Origin: Gammaproteobacteria bacterium
Lineage (GTDB): Bacteria; Pseudomonadota; Gammaproteobacteria; Ga0077536
Direction: 5' to 3'
DNA: 10,073 bases
Assembly: GCA_030639105.1 (NCBI GenBank)
Contig: DAOWDI010000283.1
Location: 1 to 10,073, forward strand
Shown: piece after piece, positions 6,142 through 10,073 of the stretch
Layout: every line of letters starts with the position of its first letter
How positions within the stretch are numbered: the first letter of the stretch is position 1
Translations under genes and position numbers: made by a program
Notes under the pieces: generated by a model
Seen by the model: only the letters and a program-made list of their open reading frames with translations
Database searches by the model: none
Told to the model about the DNA's origin: nothing

Positions 6142-7329
6142 CTAAAGTCCGATCCGGTTGGCGCGAGCGGTAAAAAAAATGCCGCTCGGCTTATCGGCTG
6201 GTAGTGTGGCGATCCTTTCCAGGGTGCGCGTGTCGTAGACATTGAGGCGGTCATCGTCGCGCGCGGAGATCCAGACGTGTTCGCCGCGTGGGGTAAATTC
6301 CATATGGAGTATTGCTTTGCCCGGGCTCAGGGTACTGGCAATGGTCAGGGTTTCCGTATCGATGACCTGCACGACCTCGTTATCCGGAAAGGCGTAGTTG
6401 ACCCAGACATAGCGGCCGTCCGGTTGCGCCATAACGAACACCGGTTGGCCGTGCACCGGGATAGTCGCGCGCGCGCGCCAGTCATCGGTATCGACGACCA
6501 GTACCTCGTGCTGACCCATTGCTGGCACGAAGGCGGCCCGGTTAGCGATCGCCCAACCCTCAAGGTGTGGCATCTTGTAAACCGGTAATCTTTCTTTACC
6601 GCGCCCATAATCCGCGAGGATCCGCCGGACTCCTTTTTCGGGGTGCCACAGATCGATCAGTGCGAAGCCATCTTCCCCGAATAAGCCCGCGATATAGTAG
6701 CGCCCATCAGGCGTGATGAGCGCGTCATACGGTTGGCGGCCAACCGCCGAAAACTTGTGCAGCACAGGCTCTTTCGGCGTGGTGAGATCCGCGATCCAAA
6801 TCTCGCCCGCATCGAATAAACTGAAAACGAAGCGGTTGCCGGGTGCATCGACGAGACCGACGACTTTTGACAGTCCGCCGTCGTGGGTGGCCGCGATATC
6901 GGCGATGAGTTCGAGCGTCGTGCTGTCGAATACACGCACGCCGCCCGGTTCGTAGTTGGACACGGCAACAAGCGCACCGTCCTGCGAAATAGCCCCGCCG
7001 ATGCTGTTGCCCGACTGCAGTACCCGGTTGACGATCTGGGCGGTCAATAAGTCTACCTTGGTGAGCCCACCATCGCGCCCGAAGACGAACGCAAAGCGGC
7101 CGTCGCGTGAGAACACGACCGAGGCGTGAGACAGGTCACCGAGTCCCGGTATGGTGGCGAGCGTTGCCTGCTCGGTGGTACTGATCACCTGAATTTGGCC
7201 GGCTGCGCGTTCGATTACTACTCCTAAATCGCCCGTTCCGCGTAAGCCCTGTGCCCCGATCGCGGCGCCTGGCAGGAGTAATAGCCCAAAAAAAATCCCA
7301 CAAAACTGGCGCAACGCACTACGGTTCAT
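6142..7329 (-). CDS. nirF: Periplasmic heme d1 biosynthesis protein NirF
   Basis: I choose the ATG at 7329 (395 residues) because it gives a clean signal peptide (MNRSALRQ, hydrophobic core, likely cleavage after AIGA near residue 26) and has an AAGGGG about 7 bases upstream; the open frame extends 45 bp further but only through nirC. The mature part is a d1-type beta propeller without a heme c domain, with repeated SRDGRFAFVFGRDG, TPDGRYYIAG and TPRGEHVWISARDD units. His68 in DLSHASVVFSRDG is the probable heme d1-binding histidine. NirF binds d1-type heme and is essential for heme d1 synthesis; its exact step is still debated. There is no Leu-x-Gly-Cys lipobox, unlike the lipoprotein NirF reported for Pseudomonas aeruginosa, so it should be soluble. 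It overlaps nirC by 11 bp. Confidence 0.94.
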   Translation of the reverse strand: MNRSALRQFCGIFFGLLLLPGAAIGAQGLRGTGDLGVVIERAAGQIQVISTTEQATLATIPGLGDLSHASVVFSRDGRFAFVFGRDGGLTKVDLLTAQIVNRVLQSGNSIGGAISQDGALVAVSNYEPGGVRVFDSTTLELIADIAATHDGGLSKVVGLVDAPGNRFVFSLFDAGEIWIADLTTPKEPVLHKFSAVGRQPYDALITPDGRYYIAGLFGEDGFALIDLWHPEKGVRRILADYGRGKERLPVYKMPHLEGWAIANRAAFVPAMGQHEVLVVDTDDWRARATIPVHGQPVFVMAQPDGRYVWVNYAFPDNEVVQVIDTETLTIASTLSPGKAILHMEFTPRGEHVWISARDDDRLNVYDTRTLERIATLPADKPSGIFFTARANRIGL

Positions 7330-7642
7330 CAAACTGCCCCTTGCGCAGTGCATCGACGAGCCAGTCGACCTCATCGGTGCTTAAGATCCCGGCCCACGGT
7401 GGCATGGCCGTACCTGGACGGCCGGCGAGTATCACCTGCTGCAGCGAGATCGGTGATTTCTCTTTGAGGGCGATGCTCGTTAGTGCGGGCCCGAGTCCTC
7501 CGGTTAACCGCATGCCGTGGCAGGAGCCGCAATCGTGGCGCAGGAGGTGCTCCAGTTCTGTTGTACGATCGGCGGAAATCCCGTTGCCTGTCGCAGCGCC
7601 AATCGGCAGCAATAACAATATGGCAACGATGACGCTACGCAT
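7319..7642 (-). CDS. nirC: Small periplasmic cytochrome c NirC
   Basis: From the ATG at 7642 the product has 107 residues: a signal peptide (MRSVIVAILLLLPIGAATG), then a single class I cytochrome c domain with CGSCH at residues 38-42 and a likely axial Met80 in TAMPPWAG. A GTG 12 bp further upstream would add only MLTL. NirC in cd1-type clusters is a small monoheme cytochrome that can pass electrons to NirS and is proposed to take electrons during the late heme d1 steps with NirF or NirN. It overlaps nirE by 8 bp upstream and nirF by 11 bp downstream. Because nirM is missing here, NirC may be the only cluster-encoded electron carrier in view. Confidence 0.92.
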   Translation of the reverse strand: MRSVIVAILLLLPIGAATGNGISADRTTELEHLLRHDCGSCHGMRLTGGLGPALTSIALKEKSPISLQQVILAGRPGTAMPPWAGILSTDEVDWLVDALRKGQFDEP

Positions 7643-8450
7643 GAGCGTAAGCACGGCCCATCGGCGTCGCCAAGCAGTCGCCTGATGCCGCCGGAATAAA
7701 CCAGTCGAGTTCGTGTGCGAGGGTCACGACCTCACCGATAATCACCGTTGCGGGCGGCTTGACGGCCTCTCGGGTCACTGCCGTCGCCACATCGGACAGC
7801 CTCGTCAGGATCCGCCGGTGCCGTGGTGTGGTGCCGCATTCGATGATAGCCGTTGGGGTCGCCGGCGCCCGGCCGGCTTGGACCAGAGATTGCGTGATCT
7901 GCGCAATCTGTGCAAGGCCCATGTAAACCACGAGCGTGGTCGCGGGCTCGCTGAGCTGGTGCCAATCTAGTTCGAGCGGCCGGTCCTCGCGGCAGTGACC
8001 GGTGATGAACTGTACGGAATTTGCGATCCCCCGGTGGGTCAGGGGGATCCCGGCGTAGCTGGCACAGGCATTGCCCGCCGAGATCCCGGGCACGACCTCG
8101 AAGCCGATACCGTGGCGGGCCAGATAAAGTGCCTCTTCTCCACCGCGACCGAAGACGAAGGGATCACCGCCCTTGAGACGCACGACCGAACGGCGGCCGC
8201 GCGCGAGGGTGACGAGCAGTTCATTGATCTCTTCCTGTTTGAGGGTGTGGCGGCCAGTGGACTTACCGGCGTAGATGCGCGCCGTAGGGGGTTCGATGAG
8301 CGCGAGGACCGGGTCGGCGACCAGGCGGTCATAGACCACGACTTCGGCTTCACGGATCAGGCGTGCCGCCTTGACGGTCAGCAGATCCGGGTCACCGGGA
8401 CCAGTGCCGACGAGATATACGAACCCTTGGGTATCCATTGACCGCTTCAT
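7635..8450 (-). CDS. nirE: Uroporphyrinogen-III C-methyltransferase NirE
   Basis: This is a stand-alone SUMT enzyme of about 271 residues with no CysG-type dehydrogenase or chelatase part. It uses two S-adenosylmethionine molecules to turn uroporphyrinogen III into precorrin-2, the first branch step to siroheme and heme d1. Visible motifs are the SAM loop VGTGPGD (from residue 14), VRLKGGDPFVFGRGGEE (about 90-106), VPGISAG (about 120-126) and GIPLTHRG. I use the ATG at 8450; a TTG at 8462 and an ATG at 8438 are alternatives, and no ribosome binding site decides. The name nirE rather than cobA rests on its place between nirS and nirC. It starts 60 bp after the nirS stop, in contrast to the overlaps downstream. 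Confidence 0.92.
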   Translation of the reverse strand: MKRSMDTQGFVYLVGTGPGDPDLLTVKAARLIREAEVVVYDRLVADPVLALIEPPTARIYAGKSTGRHTLKQEEINELLVTLARGRRSVVRLKGGDPFVFGRGGEEALYLARHGIGFEVVPGISAGNACASYAGIPLTHRGIANSVQFITGHCREDRPLELDWHQLSEPATTLVVYMGLAQIAQITQSLVQAGRAPATPTAIIECGTTPRHRRILTRLSDVATAVTREAVKPPATVIIGEVVTLAHELDWFIPAASGDCLATPMGRAYAHA

Positions 8451-8510
8451 GTGTTCGGGCAACGCCTTACCGGTCCTTCTACCGAATACCGGAAGCGGCC
8501 GTGGCCATCT

Positions 8511-10073
<1,563 letters not shown>

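Noticed and set aside
6466..6478. Run of 13 alternating C and G bases in nirF
   Set aside because: It encodes an ordinary Arg-Ala-Arg stretch in frame; slippage is possible but nothing shows it has happened.
8469..8492. Inverted repeat CCGGT ... ACCGG between nirS and nirE as a terminator
   Set aside because: The stem is only 5 bp with a 13-nt loop and there is no T run after it; at most it could mark an RNA processing site.

Overview
The window holds an almost complete denitrification nir cluster, all on the minus strand: a cytochrome cd1 nitrite reductase gene and the genes that build and insert its heme d1. Reading from the right edge, the order is nirS (5' end outside the window), nirE, nirC, nirF, nirD, nirL, nirG, nirH, nirJ, nirN. 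This matches the Pseudomonas-type order nirSMCFDLGHJEN, except that nirE sits directly behind nirS and nirM is absent. Downstream, after a gap of about 420 bp, lies a separate minus-strand unit encoding a TorF-family putative outer-membrane porin, closed by a strong intrinsic terminator. No gene is visible on the plus strand.

The high GC content, the Proteobacteria-type cluster with four separate nirD/L/G/H genes, and the TorF-type porin suggest a denitrifying gamma- or betaproteobacterium. I cannot place it more closely from the sequence alone.

How the genes work together: NirE methylates uroporphyrinogen III twice to give precorrin-2, the route to siroheme. NirD/NirL and NirG/NirH, four AsnC/Lrp-like paralogs, decarboxylate siroheme to 12,18-didecarboxysiroheme. 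NirJ, a radical SAM enzyme, removes two propionate side chains to leave the oxo groups. NirF and NirN, periplasmic d1-type propellers, act on late intermediates; NirN makes the final acrylate double bond and delivers heme d1 to NirS. NirC is a small periplasmic c-type cytochrome that can donate or accept electrons. From nirE to nirG/nirH nearly every junction overlaps by 8-13 bp, except nirF/nirD (21 bp gap), so one mRNA and translational coupling are likely.

I do not see a wholly new system here. The points most worth a second look are: (1) the heme c motif of NirS reads Ser-Ala-Asn-Cys-His instead of CXXCH, which is either a real single-thioether site, a debilitating mutation or a base error near the window edge; (2) a leader before the porin gene with two mutually exclusive hairpins, preceded by an AT-rich promoter-like stretch with a 9-bp direct repeat; and (3) a NirF with no lipobox.
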